DNA from: Betaproteobacteria bacterium
GTDB lineage: Bacteria > Pseudomonadota > Gammaproteobacteria > Burkholderiales > Casimicrobiaceae
Direction: 5' to 3'
Length of the DNA stretch: 64,000 bases
Assembly (NCBI GenBank): GCA_013298765.1
Contig: JAAFJA010000008.1
Location: 1-64,000, forward strand
A program made the translations under genes and the position numbers. Numbering within the stretch: position 1 is the stretch's first letter; every line of letters starts with the position of its first letter. Shown in pieces: positions 45,756 to 55,632 of the stretch. The notes beneath the pieces are model-generated. The model was not told where the DNA came from, made no database searches, and saw only the letters and a program-made list of their open reading frames with translations.

Positions 45756-45995
45756 GTGAGCAACAAAGGACAGTCCCTCCAAGATCCTTTCCTCAACACC
45801 CTGCGCAAAGAGCACGTTCAGGTTTCCATTTACCTAGTGAACGGCATCAAGCTCCAAGGCCAAGTCGAATCGTTTGATCAGTACGTTGTGCTTCTCAAAA
45901 ACACGGTCACACAGATGGTCTACAAGCATGCGATCTCGACGATCGTGCCTGCGCGCGCCGTAAGCATCCCGCATGGGGACGAAACCTCTGAATAG
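45756..45995 (+). CDS. hfq: RNA chaperone Hfq
   Basis: A 79-residue Hfq with a GTG start and a GCGGAG site upstream. Sm1 and Sm2 motifs are complete: [47 protein letters not shown] and [15 protein letters not shown]. It forms a hexamer that brings small RNAs and mRNAs together. The C-terminal tail is short. hflX starts within its last codons (23-base overlap). Confidence 0.97.
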   Translation: MSNKGQSLQDPFLNTLRKEHVQVSIYLVNGIKLQGQVESFDQYVVLLKNTVTQMVYKHAISTIVPARAVSIPHGDETSE

Positions 45996-47220
45996 CCCAA
46001 AGTCGGGCGAATCGCCCGATTTCTCGAATAAATCGCCTGCAGCCCCGGTTCGTGGGGGCCTTCAGTTCGAGCGACGTCGCGGCAATGACCGTGCCGTTCT
46101 CGTCCAGCTTGCGTTAGGCAAAGCGCTGGCGAGCGATGTGGCCGATGATCTTGAAGAACTGCAGGCCCTAGTGAGCTCTGCAGGTGCCGACGTGGTTGGC
46201 ACAATCACCGGCAAACGCGACACCCCAGACCCCGCGCTCTTCGTGGGCAGCGGAAAAGCGGGCGAAATCGCGATAACTGCGAGCGAAGGCTCAGCTGAGC
46301 TGGTGATTTTCAATCACTCCCTGTCCGGAGCTCAGGAACGCAACCTTGAGCGCGAGCTGCAATGCCGCGTGGTAGATCGACGCGCGCTCATTCTCGATAT
46401 CTTCGCGCAACGCGCGCGAAGCGCCGAGGGCAAATTGGCCGTTGAGCTCGCGCAGCTCCAGCATCTATCCACGCGACTCGTGCGTGGTTGGTCCCATCTT
46501 GAGCGCCAGCGCGGTGGAATCGGTTTGCGTGGCCCGGGCGAGAAGCAGCTCGAAATGGATCGCCGAATTATTGGCGACAAAATCCGAATGCTGAAAGAGC
46601 GCTTGGAAAAGGTGGAGCGACAGCGCCGCACCCAGCGCCGACAACGCGAACGCTCCAGAACAGTTTCTATCGGGATTGTGGGCTACACCAACGCAGGCAA
46701 GAGCACGCTTTTTAACCGGCTCACCGCATCGCGCACCTACGCCGCCGATCAGCTCTTCGCCACACTCGACACCACCGTACGAAAGCTCTTCGTTCCTGAG
46801 GCTCAGCCATTGGTTGTCTCTGACACCGTAGGCTTCGTGCGTGCGCTGCCGCATGAATTGGTCGACGCGTTCAAGGCGACGCTGCTTGAAGCTGTTGAAT
46901 CCGATCTGCTACTGCATGTCGTCGACGGTGCGTCGGAGGCGCGCGAGCAACAAATCGAAACTGTTGATAGCGTGCTTGACGAAATTGGCGCGGCGCACGT
47001 TCCTCGCCTCATCGTCGTCAACAAGTGTGACCTGAGCGGCTTGACTGGCGAAGTCGGTCGAATCGAAATCGATCCTGAAACTGGATTACCGTCTCGCGTG
47101 TTTGTTTCTGCCCGCACGGGAGAGGGTATTCCTTCACTCCGGCAAGCCTTGCAAACGCATTTCCCGCGACAAAATACCTATCCATTCGAAGGGGCCAGCG
47201 ACTCAGCAGCGGCGGCCTAG
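45973..47220 (+). CDS. hflX: Ribosome-associated GTPase HflX
   Basis: A 415-residue GTPase. The N-terminal HflX domain contains [25 protein letters not shown] and [50 protein letters not shown]. The GTPase domain has P-loop [27 protein letters not shown] and NKCD. It rescues stalled or heat-stressed ribosomes. The start ATG 45973 lies inside hfq, which couples the two. Confidence 0.95.
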   Translation: MGTKPLNSPKSGESPDFSNKSPAAPVRGGLQFERRRGNDRAVLVQLALGKALASDVADDLEELQALVSSAGADVVGTITGKRDTPDPALFVGSGKAGEIAITASEGSAELVIFNHSLSGAQERNLERELQCRVVDRRALILDIFAQRARSAEGKLAVELAQLQHLSTRLVRGWSHLERQRGGIGLRGPGEKQLEMDRRIIGDKIRMLKERLEKVERQRRTQRRQRERSRTVSIGIVGYTNAGKSTLFNRLTASRTYAADQLFATLDTTVRKLFVPEAQPLVVSDTVGFVRALPHELVDAFKATLLEAVESDLLLHVVDGASEAREQQIETVDSVLDEIGAAHVPRLIVVNKCDLSGLTGEVGRIEIDPETGLPSRVFVSARTGEGIPSLRQALQTHFPRQNTYPFEGASDSAAAA

Positions 47221-47288
47221 CGACTCTCTCGCTAGACCATCACCGAGTGGCGCAATGTGCCTCAATTCTCCTCGACAGCACAGAAATC

Positions 47289-48692
47289 ATGAACCTCACG
47301 TTTGGCAATCGCCTCAGCAGACTTTGGGATCACATCAAGCTCTCGCTCAACGATCCCCAATGGGGCCGCAAGTCGGGCGATAAGCCTGCAAGCGGTGACA
47401 GCGATGCCGCGCCGGCGCCTCGCCCCAGCCCCCCACCACCCGCGCCCCCAAGTGAGGGGCCGCGCAATTCAAACGGCGGCGGCGGAAATGGGGGCGGCGG
47501 TCGCAAACCCGATGGCCCGCCCGATCTGGACGAGATCCTCAAAAAAGTGAGCGACAAAATCAACAGCGCATTCGGTGGCAAGTCGAATAAGCGCCCGCCA
47601 TCCAGTGGTGGACCACAAATGCCGTCCATCTCCCCGAAATTTGCGGCGGGCGGAATGCTTTTGTTTGGTTTCGTGGCGGTCGCTTTGTGGCTTGCAAGCG
47701 GCTTCTATCAGATCACGGAAGGTCAGCGCGGTATCGTGCTGCGGTTCGGAAAGTTTTCGACGGAAACAACGGCGGGTCTTAACTGGCATCTGCCGTGGCC
47801 CATTGAAACGGTGATAAAGGTCAATCTGAATCAAGTCCGTGCAGTCGACATCGGCTTCCGTGGCAACCAGCGCAATCGCGATGCAAAGCAAGCGCAAATG
47901 CTCACCGAAGACTTGAACATCATCGACATCACGTTCTCGGTTCAATATTTCTTGACCGACGCCAAGGCCTACGTTTTTAACCACCGCAACCCAGACGATG
48001 CCGTTGTGCAGGCCGCTGAAACGGCGATGCGCGAAATCGTCGGTAAGCGCAAGATGGACTTCCTGCTCAACCAAGGGCGCGAAGAGTTTGCGGCGGCCAC
48101 CCAGAAAGTAATGCAAGAGCTTCTAGCCCGCTACGGCACCGGTATCCAGATCAGTAAGCTCAACCTGCAAACTGTGGCCGCGCCAGAAGCAGTGAACGAA
48201 GCCTTTCAAGATGTGGTGAAGGCGCAGCAGGATCGTGATCGCTTCATCAATGAAGGTCAGGCCTATGCCAACCGCGTCGTGCCCGAAGCTCGCGGCCGTG
48301 CCTCACGCCTGCTCGAAGAAGCGCAGGGTTACGAACAAAGCGTTGTCGCACGTGCGCAAGGTGATGCATCGCGCTTCACCTCCGTGGTCGCCGAATACAA
48401 CAAAGCGCCAGGCGTCACCCGTGAGCGGCTCTATATCGACATGATGCAGTCTGTACTTGGCAACACGAGTAAGGTCCTCGTTGATCAGCGCTCGGGCAGC
48501 AACAGCCTGCTCTACCTGCCGCTAGACAAACTGATCTCGGGAACGCGCGATGCGGCGGGCAGCTACACCCCGATGGAGCCGCCTCGCCCAGGTACGAGCG
48601 AAACGGCGCCTACGCCGCCGACTCCCGATGCGTCTGCAACACGAGCCACGACCGGACGTGACGCAGCTCGTACTGGCCGCGAAACTCGCTAA
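47289..48692 (+). CDS. hflK: FtsH regulator HflK (SPFH protein)
   Basis: A 467-residue membrane protein. ATG 47289 is used; the ~45-base upstream extension lacks support. The Pro/Gly-rich N-terminus (PPPPAPPSEGPRNSNGGGG) precedes one membrane segment (FAAGGMLLFGFVAVALWLASGFY) and an SPFH domain with EGQRGIVLRFGKFSTETTAGLNWHLPWPIE. With HflC it forms the periplasmic cage around FtsH. A low-complexity Pro/Thr tail ends the protein. Confidence 0.95.
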   Translation: MNLTFGNRLSRLWDHIKLSLNDPQWGRKSGDKPASGDSDAAPAPRPSPPPPAPPSEGPRNSNGGGGNGGGGRKPDGPPDLDEILKKVSDKINSAFGGKSNKRPPSSGGPQMPSISPKFAAGGMLLFGFVAVALWLASGFYQITEGQRGIVLRFGKFSTETTAGLNWHLPWPIETVIKVNLNQVRAVDIGFRGNQRNRDAKQAQMLTEDLNIIDITFSVQYFLTDAKAYVFNHRNPDDAVVQAAETAMREIVGKRKMDFLLNQGREEFAAATQKVMQELLARYGTGIQISKLNLQTVAAPEAVNEAFQDVVKAQQDRDRFINEGQAYANRVVPEARGRASRLLEEAQGYEQSVVARAQGDASRFTSVVAEYNKAPGVTRERLYIDMMQSVLGNTSKVLVDQRSGSNSLLYLPLDKLISGTRDAAGSYTPMEPPRPGTSETAPTPPTPDASATRATTGRDAARTGRETR

Positions 48693-48709
48693 GGTTTAGG
48701 AGCCAACCC

Positions 48710-49582
48710 ATGAATAAGATTGGACCTCTCGTCTCCCTCGTTCTCGTGGCACTCTTTGGTGTGTCGCAAGCCTTGTTTGTTGTTGACGAACGCGAGTTCG
48801 CCATGATTTCCCAGTTTGGTGAAGTCGTACGGATCGAAGACAAACCAGGCCTCGCCTGGAAGGTGCCGTTCGTGCAGAACGTGCGCAAATACAGCAAACA
48901 AATCCTCACACTCGACAGCCCGGAAGCGGATCGTTTCAACACGAAAGAAAACCAGCCGGTGCAAGTTAACGCGTTTGTGAAGTGGCAGATTGCAAATCCG
49001 CGCGAGTTCTTCACATCCGTTCAGGGTGACGAACGTGCGGCCGAGCGTCGAATCGATCAAACCGTCACCTCGCTCCTGCGTGAGGAATTTGGCCGTCGAA
49101 CGCTGCAAGAAGTTGTCTCTGGCGAGCGCGAAAAAATAATGGCGAGTGTTCGCGAATCCGCTGAAGCGGATGCGAAAAAGATTGGGGTCAAAATTGTTGA
49201 CGTTCGGTTGAAGCGCGTTGACTTCGATGACTCAGTGTCATCTCGCGTTTTCGACCGGATGCGCTCAGAGCGCCAGCGCGTTGCGGCAGAACTTCGCTCG
49301 ACCGGTAGCGCAGATGGTGAGCGCATCAAGGCTGAAGCCGATAAGCAAGCGCAAGTGATCTTGGCCGAGGCTTACAAGAAAGCGCAAGAGCTCCAAGGCT
49401 CGGGCGACGCGAAAGCCGCTGCAATCTACAGCGCGGCGTACGGGCAAAACGCGGAGTTTTACTCGTTCTATCGCTCGCTTGAAGCGTACAAGCAATCGTT
49501 CAAGAGCAAAGCCGACGTGATGGTGCTCGATCCAAGCGCGGACTTCTTCAAGTTCCTGAAGCAGGGTTCTCGCGCCAAGTAA
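48710..49582 (+). CDS. hflC: FtsH regulator HflC (SPFH protein)
   Basis: A 290-residue partner of HflK. One N-terminal membrane segment (PLVSLVLVALFGVSQALFVV) is followed by the SPFH domain (EREFAMISQFGEVVRIEDKPGLAWKVPF). The C-terminal helix is rich in Ala/Glu/Lys and ends FFKFLKQGS, as usual. It lies 17 bases after hflK and is followed by an intrinsic terminator. Confidence 0.96.
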   Translation: MNKIGPLVSLVLVALFGVSQALFVVDEREFAMISQFGEVVRIEDKPGLAWKVPFVQNVRKYSKQILTLDSPEADRFNTKENQPVQVNAFVKWQIANPREFFTSVQGDERAAERRIDQTVTSLLREEFGRRTLQEVVSGEREKIMASVRESAEADAKKIGVKIVDVRLKRVDFDDSVSSRVFDRMRSERQRVAAELRSTGSADGERIKAEADKQAQVILAEAYKKAQELQGSGDAKAAAIYSAAYGQNAEFYSFYRSLEAYKQSFKSKADVMVLDPSADFFKFLKQGSRAK

Positions 49583-49617
49583 TCGCTTTCGCGCAGAGCG
49601 AAAACCGATGACTGTTG

Positions 49618-49651
49618 AATAAAAGCGTCGCAATAATTGCGGCGCTTTTTT
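49618..49651 (+). terminator. Intrinsic terminator after hflC
   Basis: Stem AAAAGCGTCGC / GCGGCGCTTTT with an AT-rich seven-base loop and a following T run (GCTTTTTTA). It probably ends the hfq–hflX–hflK–hflC transcript. Confidence 0.85.
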
Positions 49652-49753
49652 ACTCTCGCACCGCTCGCGAAACGAAAGCGCTTCAACCGAAGCACCTTCG
49701 ATGTCATCGTTCCTTATTGAACCACCAAGAGGCGCGCTTGCCGCGCGAAGCCT

Positions 49754-49939
49754 ATGGAACTTTTAGCCGCGCTCTGTCTCGTGTTGGTTTTCGAAGGACT
49801 CATGCCCTTCCTCGCGCCGAAAGCGTGGCGCGAGACGATGATGAAAGTCGCGCAATTTAACGACGGTCAACTGCGGATGATCGGACTGATTTGTATCGTG
49901 CTTGGGCTGGTCTCGTACTGGGTCACAACGTCGTTGTAA
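49754..49939 (+). CDS. DUF2065 small membrane protein (YjeT-like)
   Basis: A 61-residue protein with two hydrophobic segments: LLAALCLVLVFEGLMPFLAP and RMIGLICIVLGLVSYWV. The pattern EGLMPFLAPKAWRETM...LRMIGL is the DUF2065 family, which usually follows hflC and precedes hisZ/purA. Here the conserved block ends with it and the next gene is unrelated. Function unknown. Confidence 0.92.
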   Translation: MELLAALCLVLVFEGLMPFLAPKAWRETMMKVAQFNDGQLRMIGLICIVLGLVSYWVTTSL

Positions 49940-50240
49940 CGAGAAACGACATATCAGCCTGAACCCCGTTCAATTGGGGCTGAAGGGGTAATTCGTCAAT
50001 ACATAGTATTGCACTTTTTATCTTACAAGCCCGGGTGAAATAACGGGAAGCTGCGCGTTCTTATTATCGGATAATTCATCGCACAGCCGCTGTGATCGCG
50101 CGTTAAAACAGCTCGGTTCGCGCCTGTGCCGCACCCATGCTACGTGCAAATGCGTCAATGAAGCGAACGATTGCCGAAGTGTGCGGCGGACGCGTGAGGA
50201 CGCGTCAAAGCCGCTGCGTCTTCGTGTCACGCAACACGCC
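49940..50240. other. Intergenic stretch between convergent genes, with one repeat copy
   Basis: About 300 bases between the DUF2065 stop and the convergent secreted-protein gene. It contains a copy of the dispersed repeat at 49964-49981. hisZ and purA, expected in this place in many relatives, are absent. No gene is recognised. Confidence 0.45.
49964..49981 (-). repeat. Copy of the TAGCCCCAATT dispersed repeat
   Basis: On the minus strand AGCCCCAATTGAACGGGG, an imperfect palindrome. It is preceded on that strand by TTGACGAATTACCCCTTC, which resembles TTGATAAAATTTACCTTCG beside the copy at 52684. Confidence 0.6.
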
Positions 50241-50804
50241 CTAGTTGAACCCTTTTGAGCCCACCTGCTCATCCAAACCTTTGAACTTGCCCTCGACGGT
50301 GATCGTTTTCTTCGTTTTCTGATCGGTGAGCGTCGCTTGAAAATCGCCCTCGATCAGTTTGCCAGCGACTTTCGTAAAGTTGACTGAGCCCTTCGCGCTC
50401 GCTTTTGCATCGCTCGTGAACTCGCCTTCGTTCGGCGTGGTTTTATAGTCCGGGCTCATCATGCTCCGCTCTGCGCGCGCGAACTTCACGAAGCACTGCG
50501 TACTCGAAGGCGTTCCAACCTGAAACTTCACTGCGGCTTTAGGTAGCGGACACATCAACGTGAATCTGTCTGCGAAACCTTTCGGCGGCGGATAGCCCGA
50601 AAACCCCTTGGTGATCGCGATGATCGTCACGTTACCGCTGCCCATCGTCACGGGAACCACGGTGATGCCGTCGTGATCGGATTCCCACGATTTGCCATCA
50701 ACGGTGGCGGTGAAGCTTTGTTTTGTTTGCGCTGTGGCGCTTGAAACTGCGAGGGAGGTCGCGAGCAATGCAAGGCTGAATGACGCGAGTGAAGAGAATT
50801 TCAT
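50241..50804 (-). CDS. Secreted hypothetical protein
   Basis: A 187-residue protein with a clear signal peptide (LASFSLALLATSLAVSSATAQ). The mature part begins SFTATVDGKSWESDHDGITVVPVTMGSGNVTIIAITKG and ends in a strand-rich region (EGDFQATLTDQKTKKTITVEGKFKGL), a pattern seen in secreted beta-sandwich proteins of unknown function. GGATT before the ATG is a modest ribosome-binding site. It lies 57 bases downstream of the delta-60 protein gene on the same strand. No family is assigned. Confidence 0.75.
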   Translation of the reverse strand: MKFSSLASFSLALLATSLAVSSATAQTKQSFTATVDGKSWESDHDGITVVPVTMGSGNVTIIAITKGFSGYPPPKGFADRFTLMCPLPKAAVKFQVGTPSSTQCFVKFARAERSMMSPDYKTTPNEGEFTSDAKASAKGSVNFTKVAGKLIEGDFQATLTDQKTKKTITVEGKFKGLDEQVGSKGFN

Positions 50805-50861
50805 CGAGAAGAATCCTTTAAGACGGTTGACTTCGTTTTACCGCAATCCGGTCATGCGCGA

Positions 50862-52529
50862 TCAAGGCCGCACTGTGTTCATTCCACACTGCGTGATCAA
50901 GAAATCGCGGATGAGAGGCCACGTGGGCCGCGCGGCACCCAGGCCGACTGCGCCCGCGATCACCGCGCTGCCAGTCATGCCGAGGGACGCGCGCGCGATC
51001 AGCAATCCGTCCGTGGTCGGCAATACTTTACCGTCGCCGTCGATATCCGCGCTGCAGTTGTGCCCGGGATTTTTGCGATTGTCTAAGCGAATTACGCGCG
51101 CCTGCGGATTGGTACTGTTTAAGCTTTCGGTGTAACCCATCGCGATGACCTTGCCGGATCGTTCCTGTCCGAGCGCTAAGCCTACGGCAAATCCCGACGC
51201 GTTGTCAGTCGCTGCGTTGAAATCAAATGCGGGTTGCCGCCAGTTCGCATCAATGCTGCCGTCTTCGTTGTATCGGCGTACACGGAAATTGGTACTAGAC
51301 GCTTGATCTTTGAGCAATACAAGCATTTTTCCGTCGGGCTGCAAATAGGCGCGAACAATACTAAACGCGCCGTCCGCTGCAGGCTCGCGCAGCACGTACC
51401 CGCTCGGCGTTGGCGCGACCGCTCCCAAGTAATCGGTTCCGGCGTAAAACTGAATGCTGTCTGGATTCGAAAACCGAACTGCGCAGGGCACCGTCGTCGT
51501 CGAACTGGGGTTTTTGCAGTCACCGGCGAACACGAATTCGTTATTCGCCTGCACCACCATGTCGTAAATCGTTTCGCTACTTACGCCGTTGCCCATCAGA
51601 AAGGTTTTCGGGGTTGTCGCCACCGAGAGGAACGCGTTGTCAATCGTTCCGTCGGCATTGAGCCGCGCGTAGCAGCCCGCTGTGAATCCGTTTGAGCGTT
51701 TACAGTCGCCACCCAGGTAGATCTTCCCATCGGGGGCGACTGCGACACGCTTTACGCGATCGAACGTGTTGCTGCCACTAACCCCCAGGAAGGTTCGCAT
51801 TGATGAGCCGCCGAAACCGAACGAGCTGTCGGGTGTGCCATCTGCTAGGCGTCGGTCGGCGCAGAAAGAAGTGCCGGACGCTCCAGAACACTGGCCGCCC
51901 AACACGATTTTTCCATCAGGTTGGATCGCGATCGCGTTAACGTAGCTGTTGTTTCCGCTCACGGACGGCGAGGGTGAGACGTTTTGAAAGCCTACTGCGA
52001 ACGTTGTATCGGGCGTGAAATCGGCATTGAAGCGAACGGTGCAGAACTGCGTGATCGTGCCGGTCGGTTGGTAGATACAGGGCGCTGTGACCACGATCTT
52101 GCCATCGGGCTGCGCCGCAATCGCGCCGCCAGCATCCGCGCTCACGCGGTTTACCAGGGTTGAATGAACGTAGAGCGAAACGAGTGCACCGTTCAAGCTC
52201 CACACTGCGATACAGAAACGGGTTCCAGCAGGCGTTGCGCCTGTTGCGATACAGGCTCCACCCGCGACTACTTGATCGTTGGGCAACACAATCGCATCGA
52301 GAAGGCGAAAGAAGTGTGCGCTCGTATCGGGGAATCGGCCGTACGCGAGTCCGCTGTACGGCCCGTAGGTCGCGATGTCGAGCGTGCCGGGCTGCGCGAT
52401 GGCGAAAGGCATCTGTGTCGCAACGCCCACGAACAGCGCGAGTTGTATCGCCATTCGCGTGAACAGAGACGTTACAGTCCGAGCGGCGATGCGCGGCGCA
52501 CGCGCAGTGAAAATGTGGGTTAACTTCAT
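50862..52529 (-). CDS. Secreted delta-60 repeat protein with C-terminal dockerin-like module
   Basis: A 555-residue exported protein. ATG 52529 follows AAGAAAG and starts a signal region (hydrophobic about residues 25-45, ending AIAQ). The body is built of ~50-residue delta-60 repeats with the recurring AIQPDGKIVLGG type motif (AAQPDGKIVVTA, AIQPDGKIVLGGQC, AVAPDGKIYLGGDC) and ADGTPDSSFG-type turns, forming a beta-propeller or solenoid. The last ~65 residues (CSADIDGDGKVLPTTDGLLIARASLGMTGSAVIAG) are the same module as in the protease and CHRD proteins, but with one EF-hand-like half. It follows the kinase gene by about 110 bases. Confidence 0.85.
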   Translation of the reverse strand: MKLTHIFTARAPRIAARTVTSLFTRMAIQLALFVGVATQMPFAIAQPGTLDIATYGPYSGLAYGRFPDTSAHFFRLLDAIVLPNDQVVAGGACIATGATPAGTRFCIAVWSLNGALVSLYVHSTLVNRVSADAGGAIAAQPDGKIVVTAPCIYQPTGTITQFCTVRFNADFTPDTTFAVGFQNVSPSPSVSGNNSYVNAIAIQPDGKIVLGGQCSGASGTSFCADRRLADGTPDSSFGFGGSSMRTFLGVSGSNTFDRVKRVAVAPDGKIYLGGDCKRSNGFTAGCYARLNADGTIDNAFLSVATTPKTFLMGNGVSSETIYDMVVQANNEFVFAGDCKNPSSTTTVPCAVRFSNPDSIQFYAGTDYLGAVAPTPSGYVLREPAADGAFSIVRAYLQPDGKMLVLLKDQASSTNFRVRRYNEDGSIDANWRQPAFDFNAATDNASGFAVGLALGQERSGKVIAMGYTESLNSTNPQARVIRLDNRKNPGHNCSADIDGDGKVLPTTDGLLIARASLGMTGSAVIAGAVGLGAARPTWPLIRDFLITQCGMNTVRP

Positions 52530-52638
52530 GGCGAGTCTTTCTTTCCGAGCGGTCGCGTGATTTGCGTGAGTACCGGGATAAACGCAATCCGCGCGACGGC
52601 GAGACATCGCAATGACTTTTTTTGGGAAAAACGCTCCG

Positions 52639-55572
52639 CTATTGACTCGTTAAATGGGGCAAGCGCCACACACCCGCGCTCGCTTTAATTGGGGCTCGAA
52701 GGTAAATTTTATCAATATCGAATTGAGCGCTTTCAATCGCTTTGCCCCGATTGGATAAGCGCGCCTCAACATAACGTGTTAACGCTGCGAACTGCGGCAT
52801 TGCGCCGCCTGCGCGAGCGAACGCCGCACGACTCTCGGCCAGCGATTTCGTAGCGGCGACCGAATCAAACTCAACTTCATAAAGCGCGCGCTGTAGCCAA
52901 AGCGTGGCGTGCGCGGGCGTATCCCGCTCTTTGACCATGTCGTCATGTTTAAACCGAGCGTCCAGCAAAGTCGCCACACGCCGCGCGTCCCCCGTTTGAA
53001 ATGCAAGCGCTGCCTCGGCGCGATCCGCTTGCGCCGCGCGATCCGGTCTCGATGCTTTTGACTCACGCAAATCTCGACGCGCGTTCTCAATCGCCTCACG
53101 CGCCAGCGTGAAGTCACCGATTCGAATCGCGGCATCGGCAACGGATCGATAGAGAAAGCTGCGTTGTGCGCCGGCGGTCGGCATCGCCGATGCGATTTGA
53201 TCTGACAACCGTTTCGCGGATTCACGCAACTCAGCTTTCGGCTGCTGTTCGAAGAGCGCTGCGAGAGACACCGCATCGAGCTCAGCGGCGATGGTTTCAC
53301 TGGGCTCACCGCCCACTCGCTTCTTCACTGCCTCTGCGTAGCGCTGCGAGCGACGAAGACACTCGGTGAAATTCGCGGTCGCACACGCATGCGATACAAG
53401 ACTCGACGCAGCAGTGAGCGAAATGAAGTTATCCGCACCGAGCAACTTCGTACCGGCGTTGGAAATTTCATTGAGCCGCGCTTCAACGCCATCGTATCGA
53501 CCGATGCGAATCCGGATTGACTCCAAATTGTTTCGCATGATGAGCACATCGCGAAGCGCCGCACCGTTGGCCTTCTCTACTTCGGCGAAGGTGCCTTGAA
53601 CAGCGGCGAGCGCTTGTTCCGCCTCGTGAAAGCGTGCGTCACGAGTAAGGAGCACCGTTTTGTCGTTCGCCAAGTTCAAACGATGCAATGGATTGTTGGG
53701 CTCGTGGCGCATGAGCACTGCGTAGCCCTCTTCGTAGAGGGAAAGCGTTTCATCAGGACGCCCCAACTCTTTCAGCACCCCACCCAAGCCGAGCAAATAC
53801 TTCGCGTACTCGGCATGGTCTTTGCCATACGCTGCAATTAATTTGGGCTTTAGTTTTTCGTAGACCGCAAGCGACTCTTCATAGCGCACGAGTCGATACA
53901 ACAACCACGCCTGTTGACGCAGCGCGTCAACATACACCGTCGGATCATTAGGCGGGTTCGCTTCGTGAAGGCTGATCAAACGTTGCGATTGAGCGAGCGC
54001 CACCGTATCCCGATTGAGCGCATCGTTGGTATCGGTCATCCGTTTCAGCAACAGCGCATGCGTCCTCGGGTCGTCTTTGAAACGCTCGTCTAGTTCTTTC
54101 TCCGATTTCTCAAGCAAGGTGAGCACCGTCGGCCAATTTCCTGCGTGCTGATCCGGACTCGCGCTTTCAATGAGTTCGCCTAAATACGACGCGACTTTTT
54201 CAGCGCGCGCAGCTTCGTCTTTCGCGAGCGCCGCGGCCTGCAGCGCTTCATTTCGCTGCCAAAGACTCACGGCGAGCCCTGCGACCACCGCCGTTGCTGC
54301 AACCGCCCCAAGGCTCGCCACGATCCAATTGCGTTTCAGCCAAAGGCGCGCACGGTAGCCGCGATCCTCTGCCTTGATCGAGATCGGCGCGCGAGCAAGC
54401 CATTGATCGAGATCGTTTGCAAAGGCAGTCGCACTCGCATAGCGATCATGGGAAGATTTGCGTAGCGCCTTGGCGATGATTGCGTCGAGATCACCGCGCG
54501 CGTCTGCCGCATCGGTGGCGCGCGGTACGATGTCACTCGCGGGGAACGCCGCGTTTGTTCCGCTTGCCGCGCTCGAAGCGCGAGGTGCCTCGTCGTGCAC
54601 GATCGCGTATTCAAGCGCGGCGCGGTTCACACTGCCCGCAAACGGACGCTGCCCAGCCACCCAATGAAAAAGCATCACGCCGAGCGAGTAAACATCGCTC
54701 GCAGGCACCGTGCGCTCCCCCACAATTTGCTCAGGCGCGGCATATTCAAGCGTGAGTCCGCGCCCCGTAAGCTGCGTCAGGTTGGACGAATCCGCGTCAT
54801 TCGCGGCCTCATCAAGCGCAGCAGCGATACCGAAATCAAGCAGCTTTGCGTTACCGTCTGAATCCACCAACACATTACTCGGCTTCAAATCGCGATGCAG
54901 CACGAGTTGATTGTGCGCATGCTCCACGGCGCGCGCGATGTCTCGCACCAGCAGTACGCGCGAAGCAAGTGAATGCGCATGCTTTGCTACGTATTCAAGC
55001 AGGGGGATGCCTTGCACCAATTCGAGCACGATGAAGGCTTGTTCATTCGCCACCCCGGCATCCAGTAAGCGCGCGATGTGCGGATGATTGAGCCGCGCGA
55101 GCACGGCGCGCTCGCGCGCAAAGCGCGCAGCCAAACGCGCCACCGGTAAATCGCTACGCAGCAATTTAATCGCTGCCGCGCCTTCGTACATTCCATCGCT
55201 ACGCTCTGCGCGCCACACTTCGCCCATTCCGCCACGACCGAGCTTTTCAATGAGCGTCCACGCGCCGAAGCGCATGCCCGCGGTGGCGCTCCACGTTTCG
55301 GCGTCAGCCGCCAGAAGCGCCTCGCCCAGCAAGTTTGCGTAAGGCGTGCCCTGGTTTGCCACCGCTGACGTGTGAGAGGAGTGTTCTGCTGCGACCACCG
55401 CTGCGCTGACCCCTGGCAACATCTTGCTAACTTCTGCGGCAACGTCTGGATCGGTCAGCCGCAGCGCATCAAGAAACGCTGCGCGATCGGCCTCATCAAG
55501 CTCAAGCGCCTCATCTAACAAGGCGGAAACGCGCGGCCAAGATTCGGCGCGGACTTTGAACGGCGTGGTCAT
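52639..55572 (-). CDS. Membrane-bound Ser/Thr protein kinase with TPR-rich C-terminal region
   Basis: About 977 residues. A short N-terminal segment (SWPRVSALLDEALELDEADRAAFLDAL) typical of sigma-linked kinases is followed by a complete kinase domain: LGRGGMGEVWRA (P-loop), AAAIKLL (Lys), LHRDLKPSNVLV (catalytic loop), LLDFGIA (DFG) and EYAAPEQI (APE). A single membrane segment follows (WIVASLGAVAATAVVAGLAVSLW), then several hundred residues of TPR-like helices. It is encoded 24-60 bases downstream of an ECF sigma factor, an arrangement in which the kinase is thought to activate the sigma factor. Start: ATG 55572 fits the family; ATG 55608 is alternative. The last ~40 residues are encoded by dispersed-repeat copies. 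Confidence 0.92.
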   Translation of the reverse strand: MTTPFKVRAESWPRVSALLDEALELDEADRAAFLDALRLTDPDVAAEVSKMLPGVSAAVVAAEHSSHTSAVANQGTPYANLLGEALLAADAETWSATAGMRFGAWTLIEKLGRGGMGEVWRAERSDGMYEGAAAIKLLRSDLPVARLAARFARERAVLARLNHPHIARLLDAGVANEQAFIVLELVQGIPLLEYVAKHAHSLASRVLLVRDIARAVEHAHNQLVLHRDLKPSNVLVDSDGNAKLLDFGIAAALDEAANDADSSNLTQLTGRGLTLEYAAPEQIVGERTVPASDVYSLGVMLFHWVAGQRPFAGSVNRAALEYAIVHDEAPRASSAASGTNAAFPASDIVPRATDAADARGDLDAIIAKALRKSSHDRYASATAFANDLDQWLARAPISIKAEDRGYRARLWLKRNWIVASLGAVAATAVVAGLAVSLWQRNEALQAAALAKDEAARAEKVASYLGELIESASPDQHAGNWPTVLTLLEKSEKELDERFKDDPRTHALLLKRMTDTNDALNRDTVALAQSQRLISLHEANPPNDPTVYVDALRQQAWLLYRLVRYEESLAVYEKLKPKLIAAYGKDHAEYAKYLLGLGGVLKELGRPDETLSLYEEGYAVLMRHEPNNPLHRLNLANDKTVLLTRDARFHEAEQALAAVQGTFAEVEKANGAALRDVLIMRNNLESIRIRIGRYDGVEARLNEISNAGTKLLGADNFISLTAASSLVSHACATANFTECLRRSQRYAEAVKKRVGGEPSETIAAELDAVSLAALFEQQPKAELRESAKRLSDQIASAMPTAGAQRSFLYRSVADAAIRIGDFTLAREAIENARRDLRESKASRPDRAAQADRAEAALAFQTGDARRVATLLDARFKHDDMVKERDTPAHATLWLQRALYEVEFDSVAATKSLAESRAAFARAGGAMPQFAALTRYVEARLSNRGKAIESAQFDIDKIYLRAPIKASAGVWRLPHLTSQ
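52649..52762. repeat. Cluster of three dispersed-repeat copies within the kinase 3' end
   Basis: Three related sequences lie within 114 bases: 52649-52668 (minus strand, TTGCCCCATTTAACG), 52684-52698 (minus strand, GAGCCCCAATTAAAG) and 52743-52762 (plus strand, TGCCCCGATTGGATAAGCGC). All are translated as the kinase C-terminus (LSNRGKAIES, RAPIKASAG, WRLPHLTSQ), suggesting the reading frame runs into formerly intergenic DNA. Confidence 0.55.
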
Positions 55573-55632
55573 GCAGCGATAAACGGAAATCGGCCGAATC
55601 GCGGACATGAAAACATGGGTTGTTTCATCGCG

